From assembly GCA_934045075.1 (NCBI GenBank), contig OW203727.1, forward strand, positions 20,226,811 through 20,290,810: a stretch of 64,000 nucleotides of DNA. Reading direction: 5' to 3'. Origin of the DNA: Yponomeuta sedellus. Taxonomy: Eukaryota > Arthropoda > Insecta > Lepidoptera > Yponomeutidae. The notes under the pieces are model-generated. The model did not search any database, was not told the origin of the DNA, and saw only the letters and a list, made by a program, of their open reading frames with translations. The translations under genes and the position numbers were made by a program. Positions within the stretch are counted from its first letter, which is position 1, and each line of letters starts with the position of its first letter. Of this stretch, positions 40,021 through 50,207 are shown piece after piece.

Positions 40021-40439
40021 ATGACTAAATGAAAAAAAAAAACGTTTACAATCACAAGATAGGTACACTTTTTTAATTCACAAACTTACACAGGATAAAT
40101 ATTTGGAAAATCATTGTAACTTTTAAATAGATTTCGTGACTTTTTCACTTTGCTGGTGTAACTTTTAACGTGCGGGCTCTGGCAACACTGCAAGTAACTC
40201 GAATATATGGAAGTCAAATCAAAGTCAGTACGAAACACTGAAAGTGGGAGTCTGAACCGCATATGTTTTTTTTTTCAAACGAACCGGGCAGCATCTCTGT
40301 GAATAGGAAATAAGTCATTAAGTACGTAGGCGCGCTCTGCCTCCGCACTTGAATAAAATGAAAATCATTAACAATTCACGAGGGATGAAAACAAAACGTC
40401 CATTTCCACAGTAAGTAGACCTGTGTAACGTAACGCGAG
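40021..40439. other. Unassigned interval
   Basis: No recognised feature before the tandem array. Confidence 0.35.
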
Positions 40440-40929
40440 TGATTACGCAAACATTACAAGTGCTTTATTTTCAGCAGTAGCAGACTCTGGGGTACAGGAG
40501 CGACCTCGGACTGGGGCGCGGAAAAATACATGACGTCCTTTTATTTTATTCATACAAGGTTCCGAAGCGATGAGACGTACACCGCACTGACAAAACGCGT
40601 CACGTTCTTTCCGCACCCTCTTGCCGCGTTCTCCATAATTTGCCTTTGGCCTTACGTTTAATATAGTTTATTAATAATTTAGCTTATGGTTGAACACAAT
40701 GTACGAGTGCTTTATTTTCAGCAGTAGCAGACTCTGGGGTATACAGGAACGACGTCAGATGGGGGCGCGGAAAAAACATGACGTCCTTTCATTTTACATT
40801 CATACATTATTCTGAAGCGATGAACCGTAGCCCGCATTGATAAAACGCGTCAGGTCCTTTCCGCGCCCTTTTGCCGCGTCCTCTATAATGTGCCTCACGC
40901 CTTAAGTTTAAAATAATTTATTTATAATG

Positions 40930-42286
40930 AGATAGTTTCAGACCCACCTTTTCACAAAATCCCAAAGATGGCGCTGTCTATAGACTTATTCTTGGCTACA
41001 TGGGGCTGTGTTGCTTGCCTAAAATCATCTTACTACATTAAAAAAAACTAATGTGTCATGTCGTGGTCGCAGGGATGTTATAAGTGCCATAATTATGGTA
41101 CATGTACCATAATTCAGTTGTTCGTACCATGTACCATGATACATCTATTATGGTACGCAAAAGTATCATAATTTTGCCTTTTTTAATCACAAGCAATTTT
41201 GCAACACATATTTTCATCTTTCGCTTTTGCAGTTGGCGAGTTTTTTTTTTATATACCGATATCTAGCAATAGTAAAAAAGCATTCATTCATTTCGTTCCG
41301 TAAGTTGATAAGAACGTTCATATCTGTGATAGTTTTTGTAGTCTGTGGATTGTAAATGAACTTCACAGCTTTATCGGTAATTTTTCTTCAAAAAGTTGAA
41401 CTTAGTCAGAAGTAGCGAGCGAATAGCACAGATTTAAAAGAAAAAAGCGAGTAGAGTGTTCGTTTGAAGAATTAATTCGAAGAAATTTTAATAATTTAAT
41501 TAATAGTACCTAATTTATTAAATCCGTAAGAGTTTTCCCACCCGTACCTTATTTTTTTCAAAAAATACCATAATTTTGAGCGTCTGGTGCCATAATTCAA
41601 CAGTTGGCGTCTAACATCCCTGCGTGGTCGTGTCATTTAGGCAGTCATTAGTTCATTCGGTTCATTCATTCTATACTCTATTTCTCTGGAATATTTCGTA
41701 TTTGTTCTCTGCGTGTTGGCTTTAAGTAGCTCTCGAATGTAACCTGGCATTGACTTCTTGAACACTGATATCTACTTACTACATTGAAGGCTTGGCTAAG
41801 ACTGGACTCCGATATCAGAGTCAATGCAAAGGTGTCCTTAAAATATAATGAACATATTGATGGATACTTTACTTTTATTACCAGCCCTTCTAACTTAATA
41901 GCTTTCATACAACAAACACCACCCGTTTCTCGATAAGTTTGTAAAAACTTCGTAACGCGTACAGTCCAGTTCAGTCCGTATCAGAGTCCAGTTGCACGGA
42001 AATCGCCGTATTTTGTGTTTGATATTTTCTTTCTATTTCAACTGACAATAAAACAAGCAACCAATCACTTACGAACACATCAGTTTGTCACAGATTAAAG
42101 TTTGATGCCCCTCAATGATGGCACAACCTTGCGCTTATTAGGGGAGGGCTATGTCCAGCAGTGGACTAACTAGTAACTAATAAAGCCTGAAGAAGAAGAT
42201 GTAAATTCCCACACAGTTTTTTTAAGTGGATGGACAGCGCCATCTTTGGGATTTTGTGGGAAGGTGGCTTTGAAACTCTCTTATTA
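40930..42286. mobile_element. TIR element inserted in the tandem array
   Basis: Terminal inverted repeats of about 48 bp, from AGTTTCAGACCCACC at ~40937 to GATGGCGCTGTC at ~40985, and their complement at ~42229-42279 (GACAGCGCCATCTTTGGGAT). They match at most positions. The exact ends and duplication are not resolved. It contains a hAT element (41070-41622) and a family T LINE tail (42105-42200) and shows no transposase. Confidence 0.8.
41070..41622. mobile_element. Non-autonomous hAT element, 553 bp
   Basis: Ends CAGGGATGTTA ... TAACATCCCTG with a perfect 8-bp target duplication CGTGGTCG (41062-41069 and 41623-41630), which is diagnostic for hAT. Subterminal TACCAT/ATGGTA words are repeated many times in the first 100 bp, as expected for transposase sites. 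No coding frame. Confidence 0.93.
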
Positions 42287-42775
42287 GCTTATGGCTGAAC
42301 ACGGTGTACGAGTGCTTTATTTTCAGCAGTAGCAGACTCTAGGGTACACAGAAACGACGTCAGACAGGGGCGCGGAAAAGACATGATGATGTCCTTTCAT
42401 TTTACATTCGTACATTGTTCTGAAGCGATGAGACGTAGCCCGCACTGATAAAACGCGTCACGTCCTTTCCGCGCCCTCTTGCCGCGTCCTCCATAATGTG
42501 CCTCACGCCTTAAGTTTAATATAATTTATTTATAATTAGCTTATGGCTGAACACGGTGTACGAGTGCTTTATTTTCAGCAGTAGCAGACCCTGGGGTACA
42601 CAGGAACGACGTCGGACGGGGGCGCTGAAAAGACATGACGTCCATTTATTTTACATTCATACAATGTTCTGAAGCGATGAGATGTACACCGCACTGACAA
42701 AACGCGTCAGGTCCTTTACGCGCCCTCTTGCCGCGTCCTCCATAACGTGCCTCACGCCTTAAGTTTAATATAACT

Positions 42776-42950
42776 TATTTATTTATTTATTTCTATTTTG
42801 GCAAAAGACAGTCACAGTGTTATAAATTGTTACAGAGAAAATATACTTAATGCAAAGACTTAGAGTGCCAACTACAATACAATTTAAAAGTTAACCGTTT
42901 ATGGTAACTAGTACACAACTTAGCTCACGCCTATGATGATAAGTAAGTTT
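42776..42950 (-). mobile_element. LINE 3' end inserted in the tandem array
   Basis: On the minus strand a ~170-bp 3' UTR (GTAACAATTTATAACACTG, ACTGTCTTTTGCCAAAATAG) ends in (AAAT)n at its 3' end. It accounts for the long spacing between units 4 and 5. Confidence 0.65.
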
Positions 42951-43473
42951 ATAATTAGCTTATGGTTGAACACAGTGCACGAGTGCTTTATTTTCAGCAG
43001 TAGCAGACTGTGGGGTACACAAGAACGGCGTCGAACGGGGGCGCTGAAAAGACATGACGTCTTTTTATTTTACATTTATACAATGTTCTAAAGCGATGAG
43101 ACGTACACCGCACTGACAAAATGCGTCACGTCCTTTCCGCGCCCTCTTGCTGTGTTCTCCGTATGTGCTCGGCGTCTTACGTTTAATATAATTTAGTTAT
43201 AATTACCTTGTGGTTGAACACAGTGTGCGACTGCTTTATTTTCAGTAGTAGCAGACTCTGGGGTAAAGAAGAACCACTTCGGACGGGGGCGCGGAAAAGA
43301 CGTGACGTCCTTTCATTTTACATTCATACGATGTTCTGAAGCGATGAGATGTGCTCCGCACGGACAAAACGCGTCACGTCATTTCCGCGCCTTTTTGCCG
43401 TGTTCTCCATATGTGCTCGACGCTTTACGTTTAATATCATTTAGTTATTAATTAGTTAATGATTGAACACAGT

Positions 43474-44049
43474 GTTATGAGTAGGTACAATGAAATTATA
43501 CTTAATGTATGAAATAATGTTATATTATCAATATACTATTATTACATCAATACAACATTATTATAGTTATATAAAGGAACATAAATTTATATTTTGTTCG
43601 ATGCTACTTAGCGCCGGGTAACGCCCTTAAGGAATTCAACCTAATTTCTGATATTCACGGAATGAAGACGGTTTCGATGTGGAAGTTGCACCGCATAAGT
43701 AATCCAAACTTCAAATGGTTCGTGGGAGACGTCCTTTGGCACGAAAATGCCAAAGGACGGCTCCCACGTCATTTGGCAATTGTTCTTCCCTCTCAAGTTC
43801 TTTATACAGCGCGCGTAGGGAGGGACGCTATAATTCAGCCGCTTTGCTCTGTGAGCGGAGGCAGGCCCCATAAAATTATGTTTCCTTGGTAAATCTTGGA
43901 GCTCGTAAACTTTTAATTTAAAGTGAAATGATTATGCTCTGTCTCTCCACATCACAGCCTCACATGACAATAAGCAATATGAAAATTTCCCACTTTTATG
44001 TAAATTGTTGATAAAAATCGTTTAAGTGATTTAAAAAGTGTATATTTAG
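43474..44049. other. Unassigned interval with a strong hairpin
   Basis: 43721-43768 forms a hairpin: arms CGTGGGAG-A-CGTCCTTTGGCA and TGCCAAAGGACG-G-CTCCCACG, one mismatch, loop CGAAAA. Opposed 76-codon frames over it are a by-product of the symmetry. Confidence 0.7.
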
Positions 44050-44395
44050 AAGCGGTCGTGGCGTAATCGAACCGAATCATTGGAATCAATCACTTGACTT
44101 AAGCAACAACAGGCGCGGTTAGGTGCAGGATGGGTGACCGTCCCGTGACTCCCGCTAGTGGCATTTATTCCGAGCGCCTCAGTACTTTACAAATGCCGCT
44201 GTCATGTAATGGCAGTTGTTAACCCATGTCAGATGCCTTATGGGCGGCTTGATAACTTCTGACAGTAAGGCCCGCCACTGTCTTACAATCCTCCAGCAAT
44301 CCGGACTTGGCCCCCGTGGTAGAGTATGGCCTAACCTTCCTGCGATGTAGGAAGAGACCCGTGTCCCAGTAATGGGGACATACAAGGGTCTATAT
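44050..44395 (+). mobile_element. SINE family D (5S-derived), near full length
   Basis: The head has CACTTGACTTAAGCAACAAC, AGGCGCGGTTAGGTGCAGG and ATGGGTGACCGTCCCGTGAC, matching the box A - intermediate element - box C order of 5S rRNA genes. The body and 3' block (CAATCCGGACTTGGCCCCC, GGGGACATACAAGG) follow. Confidence 0.85.
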
Positions 44396-44824
44396 CGACA
44401 TTGATTACATATTTTAACATTTTTAATTAATTTAGTAAAATGAGTAACTTTTGTTGAATGCACTAAATATATTTTTGTTTCATAAGCAACTACAAATAAA
44501 TAAAATTTGATTAAAAAAATTAAGTTAATTTTGAAATCAAATTTTCTGAATCAAAATCTGAGTGGAGGATTAAAAAACTATATCTTGAATATCCGCAATT
44601 GAATTATCCATCAAACCCACAGTCATCAAAAGTATGTTCATTTCGCTAAAAATTTTACTAATCACTGTAAATTGTGCGAGCGAGACAGCTTGCTACACTT
44701 AAGAATGGACTTAATGAGATGAATGGCCTAATTGACCTAGTACAAAAAACAACATATTAGACATGATAGATAGGTAGATAGATAAAACATTTATTTAACG
44801 TACTTTAAAACATAACATAGGCAT

Positions 44825-45341
44825 TTTTAAAAACCTATTTAGAGGCTAAAAATTTCACCCATGCCGGGATTCGAACCCGCAACCTCTGGCTATCCGTGCC
44901 AGAATAGCAACCTCTGGCACGGATAGCCAGAGGTTGCGGGTTCGAATCCCGGCATGGGTGAAATTTTTAGCCTCTAAATAGGTTTTTAAATTTGTCCTTA
45001 GCACGGGTTAGTGCATTAAAAATAAAAATATTATAATCATGTGGGTACATTGATATCGTTCCGATGTAAAACCTAACTGCAAAGTAGGTAGTCGGGGCTG
45101 TAAGTGATGCAATTTGCTTAAGCCAGATGTCGCTGCCTGTACGTAATACAGAGTATAGTGTAAAGAGGTTCGAAATTTCACTGATGCCGGTGAGTCGCCC
45201 ATTAGCTCAATTGGTAGAGCGCTGGCACGGATAGCCAGAAGTTGCGGGTTCGAATCCCGGCATGGGTGAAATTTTTAGCCTCTAAATAGGTTTTTAAATT
45301 TGTTCCTTAGCACGGGTTAGTGCATAAAAAATAAAAATAGT
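44825..45341 (+). mobile_element. Family J retroposon, PLE-like unit 2
   Basis: 13-bp target duplication ATAACATAGGCAT (44812-44824 and 45342-45354). It has an inverted 3' part including the anticodon arm (44825-44903), a short unique link, a direct half tRNA-like block with tail (to ~45036), an internal segment (to ~45196), and a complete tRNA-like block plus tail (45197-45341). The order is identical to 26201-26703. Confidence 0.92.
45197..45267 (+). pseudogene. tRNA-like cloverleaf of family J
   Basis: 71 nt that fold as a cloverleaf: acceptor GCCCATT/CATGGGT, a D arm with CTCAATTGGTAGAG, an anticodon arm CTGGC-ACGGATA-GCCAG, and a T arm GCGGG-TTCGAAT-CCCGG. Position 33 is C instead of U, and no CCA or terminator follows, so it is not a working tRNA gene. 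Boxes A and B are intact and could recruit Pol III. Confidence 0.7.
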
Positions 45342-45354
45342 ATAACATAGGCAT

Positions 45355-47119
45355 ACATGAACATCAAATATAACATAAAGGAAAACTGTTACATGCATAC
45401 AAGAAAAGAAAAAGGACAAACAGAACACGTTTCAAATATTTATTAAAGGAGACGGGTATTTCTGGGCCCGATTGTAAACTGTTGAGATATGGTTTAAAAA
45501 AAGCGTTGTATTTTTCTATTTTAAAATATATAAAAAATGCGCTCAATTCACAATCTGGAAGACGAGAAAACTTAAAAATAAATTTATGTCCCTAATAAAA
45601 TGGGATAGCGATTACTTTAATCGATTAGTCTGCATGTATTAAATAAAAAACACCTGCACCAGATGATTGATTCAATCAAATTAAATAAATACATTTTAAT
45701 ATACTTAATGTCAACAGTTTAAAAAATCAAAATATTAACTTGATGAAAACAAAACTTTAAATATATTTTCGTTTACGGATCGATTTATTATCCGTGTTTG
45801 TCAACTGTATTTTTAATCTGTGTCTGTGCCAAGAAAAACATCCTTGGTCTGTGCTAACAGTGACAGGCGTGACAAAACGTAGTGATTATATTCTCTGTGG
45901 GCGTGACAGCTCCCTGACTCAATCTATGATCTGTTATCTCGTCTTCTCTCAGAATAATAGACGGTCTTTTCGTATCGTTTAGTGCGTTTTGAGTATGTTT
46001 CCTGTTTGTTTGTTTTTGTTATTATAATTCTCCGACCAGCGCTTTCTTTCTACAGACCTACGATCTTGCTTAACTTGTACGGACACGGATAAGTTTAGTA
46101 TAAGTTTCATTGTCAGCTTGTTGCATAGCCTCACTTTTACTAAATTTCTTACGTATAACTCTGCTCTCAGATTGACTAAATCCGCAGAATTTTCCGAGAT
46201 GGTTTGCTAATATATAAGCTCTAAATTGACATCTCTTTCACCTTTTTACACCCAGGCCTAAGAATGTATGAAAGTGTATCCGTCTCCTTTACATACGACA
46301 TATCACTGTTTGGTTAATGTGCTGTCGACTTTACAACAAGGCTGAATGAAGTAAAAGATGTCATTCGCCCTACAATCCAAGTCCTAGCAAATATCGCAGC
46401 AGGCAATTTAAAAAGTGGCAGGCTTAACTTGAGAAATGTGAACTACGTGCAGCTTCCATTACCCGGAGACTCGGCATATGCACGGGGAACCTTTCCATTT
46501 TCTTGTGACACACTGAAACTAATAACATATTCTATTCGAACGATGACAGCGGTATGCGGAATGTCCAAGTGAAACGGTTTTGTTGACAGCGCCTCAACAC
46601 TTAATATTACTTTAAAAATCTATTTGTATCAATATCAATATGTACCTATATTACTGTACACATATTGATTACATTATGTTTGGCTGAAACGCGGCTCAAA
46701 AAATGTGTTAAGTCCACTTTGTGCCAAAAGGGCTACTATAACATAAAGGATTATTTAGATGACAATGAGGCCTGGAATTAAAGCTAGTACAATACATGTG
46801 TTTCATGTTTTATAATAATTATGTAAACTCTGTTAATTAAGCATTTCGAAGAGACTAAGTTTGGAGTTTTTTTGTAAATTTTTTCTCCAAAATGATCAAG
46901 ATTTTGAAATGTTTGACACCTTGTTTGAATTGTAACGTTCATTAAGCCGCAGTTTCTGTGCTACTTTGAACCTTTTCAATTCATGACGCAATGTCTAAAA
47001 GGCACAAGAACATGATACGAGTATTAATTTCTCCGCCTTATTTTCTCAATTATATTAATCTGTGGTTAGCGGTAATCGTGGTACAATTACGTAGTTCTTT
47101 AAATAATTTAGTAACCATG
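45355..47119. other. Unassigned ~1.8-kb interval
   Basis: The longest gap without a recognised repeat in this half. Short frames (for example 45794-45982) carry no domain. No promoter or exon pattern is convincing. Confidence 0.35.
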
Positions 47120-47123
47120 TTAA

Positions 47124-47316
47124 GGCTTGGGGGCGCTACCTAGCGCCACCAATGGAGTAAAAATAATAATTTATTTGATAATAACTTTTTTTCAAAAAGT
47201 AAGTAAACATCAAAAATCTTAACATCTATGATGATTGGTTTTAAAACATACAGTAGGCTGTTTTATAAGTTATGTTTTTATTCCATTGATGGCGTTAGTT
47301 TGCACGCCCAAGCGCC
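47124..47316. mobile_element. piggyBac-like MITE, 193 bp
   Basis: TTAA at both ends (47120-47123 and 47317-47320), the piggyBac target. Imperfect ~38-bp inverted ends share GGC-CTTGGG and CCA(C/T)CAATGGA(G/A)TAAAAA. No ORF. Confidence 0.65.
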
Positions 47317-47389
47317 TTAAACTATCACTGTACAACTGATGGTATTCCTCAACAAATAGAAATTAAAAGTACATAAAGTCACGCCCGTA

Positions 47390-47500
47390 TCCCACAGGGG
47401 TCAGCAAAAGAGGTCTGTCAGGATCGTGGCAAATGGCAAACCCTGCCTGTTTGCCACTTGCCACGATCCTGACAGACCTCTTTCGCTCCATTTAATACAT
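47390..47500. repeat. Family K fragment folded into a 34-bp inverted repeat
   Basis: Arms 47407-47440 and 47450-47483, one mismatch, 9-base loop. The arm text (GAGGTCTGTCAGGATCGTGG, then CAAATGGCAAA) matches family K at 32850-32890 in one orientation. Confidence 0.85.
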
Positions 47501-47579
47501 TTGGTTGGAAAATCACTTGTCACGTAACTGTGTAGAGTGCACGAGTACATAGATTAACTTGCTATCGACTGTACGATTT

Positions 47580-47775
47580 TTTTTTTAATTTATTTATACG
47601 AAAACAAACAGTCTTACAAAAACATTAACAATTGTCTTATAAAGAAATAGACCTATAGTTTTCCGAATTTACAATTTTTGAAAACAAAATATAACTATAT
47701 TTTTAAATTCCTGAAAAAGTAACCTGCAAGACTAACCAAAATAAATAAACAATAGAATTACAGTTAACAAATTAT
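47580..47775 (-). other. LINE 3' UTR with A-rich end
   Basis: Follows the stop of the LINE fragment at 47776. It ends on the minus strand in AATTAAAAAAAAA near 47580, as expected for a 3' end. Confidence 0.6.
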
Positions 47776-47950
47776 TTAGCCAACTTTCAGCCTAATAACT
47801 GATTTTTTGAATGAGTTTAGTGTGCTGCCGAAAATATCAATTTCACTCAACTTATCATTATAAAGTTTACATGTTCGTCGGATAAAACGATTCTGTCTAC
47901 AACTTGTGCTATCACAAGATAGTGAAAACAGGTCTCTCTTGCGTGACCCT
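47776..47950 (-). pseudogene. LINE reverse-transcriptase protein, C-terminal remnant
   Basis: An open frame of ~58 codons ends at 47776-47778. It reads GSRKRDLFSLSCDSTSC, then RFIRRTCKLYNDKLSEIDIF, then STLNSFKKSVIRLKVG. This C-terminal pattern (basic strand, LYNxLP-like helix, FKKxL end) is typical of Jockey/CR1/R1-type ORF2 proteins after the reverse transcriptase. The catalytic part is missing because the copy is 5'-truncated. Its 5' border coincides with a palindrome (47953-47991). No target duplication was found. It has no function now. Confidence 0.65.
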
Positions 47951-48179
47951 CTACGTAATGATGAGACATAAGATATGTCTCATCATTACGTGGGTTATAT
48001 TTAATTTAGAACTCCAAACTTGTTTTTGGATAAGTAATCGTATAACTCCAAACTCTCGTAACAGAGTAGCATAATATAAGCGATGATTGATTTAAAGGTG
48101 CTTTAGTACCCACCACGCCCACGTTGTCGCTTTTATGAAATACTCAATAATTTATTGCATTCCACACGTATATACAGAT

Positions 48180-48240
48180 GACATAACTAAAAATAAGGCT
48201 GCGTGACCCTGTAGGGCACGCAGCCTTATAAATTATAGCA
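48180..48240. repeat. Short hairpin
   Basis: ATAAGGCTGCGTG and its complement (48198-48234) around an 11-base loop. The part AAGGCTGCGTG is present once more in complement only. No terminator context is known for this genome. Confidence 0.7.
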
Positions 48241-48397
48241 GGCCTTATAAATTAAGCTTAAGACATTTCAATTCTAATTATATTGTATTATAATCAAGCA
48301 TTATTGTATAAATACTATTTCAACATCACACATGCTACGTAATAATTCAGATATAATTATTTTATATATGACAATACAATTATTAAATCATTACTAT

Positions 48398-48528
48398 TTC
48401 CATCGTAAGGTTGTCTGGAAGAAATTGCTTTTAGCAATAAGGCCGCCAATTGTACTACTATGTATATTTGCAATTGTTTTGTATTTGTTGTTTTCCAGTG
48501 TACAGTAAAGAATATTCTTATCTTATCG
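48398..48528 (-). repeat. Dispersed repeat H, minus copy
   Basis: Complement of ATAAGAATATTCTTTACTGT ... GGCGGCCTTATTGCTAAAAG ... GACAACCTTACGATGG. Class unknown; probably a LINE or SINE 3' part. Confidence 0.72.
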
Positions 48529-48662
48529 TATCCATTACCAATAAACTTCTATTATAATTAAGAATAATCTTTATTTTATTTGTTTTTGTAGATTTTTCAC
48601 TATCTCAGAGGGGTAGGCAGAGCCCGGCATAGCCAATTGCCACCATATTGTTATATCTTGTT

Positions 48663-48717
48663 TGTACTTAGACATAAAATATAAATACTTTGTATTTATA
48701 TTTTATGTCTAAGTACA
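48663..48717. repeat. Perfect 25-bp inverted repeat
   Basis: TGTACTTAGACATAAAATAT AAATA and its exact complement with a 5-base centre CTTTG. The end of the arm is repeated a third time directly after it (ACATAAAATATAAATA). Confidence 0.93.
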
Positions 48718-48719
48718 TA

Positions 48720-48965
48720 AAATATAAATATACGCTAACTGTGGAGGAAAACATCGTGAGGAAACCCGAGGCTTGGTTGGCTCCGCACGTATTAACTAGT
48801 CTTTCCTGTGGGATTGGCGAATGAGCTGTCAGGATGGTTTAGGGACTGGGCGAACCTACATCATCTATAAAACCGTGTACCAGGCACTACAGCATCCGGG
48901 CGGTCGCTTCATCCATCTAGTGTGAGTGAAGATGCCACAGGACGCTGTATAAATCATCTCATTAC
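48720..48965 (+). mobile_element. SINE family A, headless copy
   Basis: ACGCTAACTGTGGAGGAAAA, CATCGTGAGGAAACCCGAGG, GAGCTGTCAGGATGG and GACGCTGTATAAATCATCTC. Begins right at the palindrome 48663-48717, which replaces its head. Confidence 0.8.
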
Positions 48966-49319
48966 GTAAATGCAAAAGGCCAATATATACATATGTGTGT
49001 CTTATGTATATGTGTCATCTATCTATCTACCTACAAACACCAAGAGGCTTTTAAAAAGTTCGTTTATGTTAAGATACTATTCATAAATATCTAAAAGGGA
49101 AGTATCACAATCTGAAGAAGCTACAAGCTTAATAGACCTCAAAACTAAGGGGTAAAGTCAAATAAAACTGAGTAACAGATTTCATGAATTATCACAATTT
49201 TGGAAGTAAAATCTAAATAGACTATGTTATAACAATAGGAGCTTTTAAAAAGTAAACAAATATCAAATTAATTCCCGATTTTTGGCAACGTCGCAAATTA
49301 AGATAATTACTTTTTAAAA
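48966..49319. other. Unassigned interval
   Basis: No recognised feature. Confidence 0.35.
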
Positions 49320-49440
49320 AAATTAGAGGCTTTAAAACTTTACTTTTTAAAATTCCACTCATGCCGGGACTCGAACTCGCGACCTCTGGCTAACCGTGCA
49401 AGTGCTCTCCGAACTGAGCTAATGGGTGACTCTACTTTTT
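49320..49440 (-). mobile_element. Family J, single diverged copy
   Basis: Minus strand: GAGTTCGAGTCCCGGC (box B), TGGCTAACC-type anticodon arm, box A CATTAGCTCAGTTCGG. The tail motif is altered. No target duplication recognised. Confidence 0.65.
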
Positions 49441-49477
49441 ACCTAATAAATAAAAAATCAGACCATTTATTATTTTT

Positions 49478-49545
49478 TTGGCCTTTACCTTCCTCAGGGA
49501 AGAGACCCGTGCCCCTCGTAGGGGACATAATGGGTTGATGATGAA
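49478..49545 (+). repeat. 3' tail fragment shared by family D
   Basis: CTTCCTCAGGGAAGAGACCC, GTGCCCCTCGTAGGGGACAT, AATGGGTTGATGATG. Confidence 0.6.
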
Positions 49546-49664
49546 GAACATTTTTATATATAACTATGTATGAGCAATAAATTAATAAAAAAAATACGAG
49601 TCATTTCATTCTGTTGCGACTTTTTGGTCTCTACACTACAAATTTATCATTGTAATCATACTTA

Positions 49665-49765
49665 GAAAATTTCCGGGGCTTGATTACTAAGCGATTGCTT
49701 AGTAATTTATTGCTATTTTACCTCGACGTTTCGACGACGTGGTCACGTGAAGACTGATGGCTGAC
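49665..49765 (-). repeat. Possible second PLE family, terminal remnant
   Basis: Minus strand: CGTCGTCGAAACGTCGAGG, AAAATAGCAATAAATTAC, a small palindrome TTACTAAGC-AATC-GCTTAGTAA, AAGCCCCGG. The GAAACGTCG text and folded end resemble terminal repeats of Penelope elements. A related piece is at 58975-59040. Confidence 0.4.
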
Positions 49766-50207
49766 ACCCGTTCGCATCTTCGGCTGATGAGGTTTCAGAC
49801 TACTCTCAACCAGCCATCACAAAGCACTATTAGGGTTGCGACACACTACACTGACAATGTCGGATGATAAGCCATGCGACTTTCCCAAGACAATTCGCGA
49901 AGGGTTAAAATATGTTATCATTGTAATCGTCTAGTTCAAGTGGCTTTCCTAATATGTTGTACAGACTTTGAAGGCCATTCAGAGGTGGAGATTTACCCAA
50001 ATTTGTTAGAGCTTGGTTGGGCTTATGTGATTACTCGTGATTGGCGTGTTGGGATGAGTTTGAGGTGAAATCGGACAACTCTATGATACAGTGGAGGCCT
50101 TACCTAGAAGCGCCCCAGGCTTCTATTCTATTAGATCATTCATGTCCGTAATTTTAATACCTAACATTTATCACAAGTATATTTATTTTTATACAATCAC
50201 TAGCTGT
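49766..50207. other. Unassigned interval
   Basis: A 64-codon frame at 49874 is unsupported. Confidence 0.35.

Larger units (their letters stand above)
40440..43473. repeat. Tandem array, six ~248-bp units, twice invaded
   Basis: The word TGCTTTATTTTCAG marks units at 40461, 40708, 42313, 42565, 42984 and 43232 (spacings 247, 1605, 252, 419 and 248). Each unit continues with TAGCAGAC, GACGTC, a GAAGCGATGA block, AAAACGCGTCA and TTTCCGCGCCC. The 1605 spacing is one unit plus a ~1357-bp TIR element; the 419 spacing is one unit plus a ~170-bp LINE 3' end. Units differ by several percent. No ORF runs through the array. Confidence 0.93.

Noticed and set aside
40440..43473. CRISPR array
   Set aside because: Units of ~248 bp without spacer/repeat alternation in a eukaryotic context.
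43641..43892. Two opposed 76-codon ORFs
   Set aside because: They overlap on both strands over the 43721-43768 hairpin; the symmetry alone keeps both open.
45197..45267. A real tRNA gene
   Set aside because: The cloverleaf is good, but position 33 is not U, there is no T-run after it, and the same block recurs inside insertions with target duplications. It is the promoter-like part of family J.
48198..48234. Transcription terminator
   Set aside because: A 13-bp hairpin without a T-run in eukaryotic DNA has no terminator meaning.
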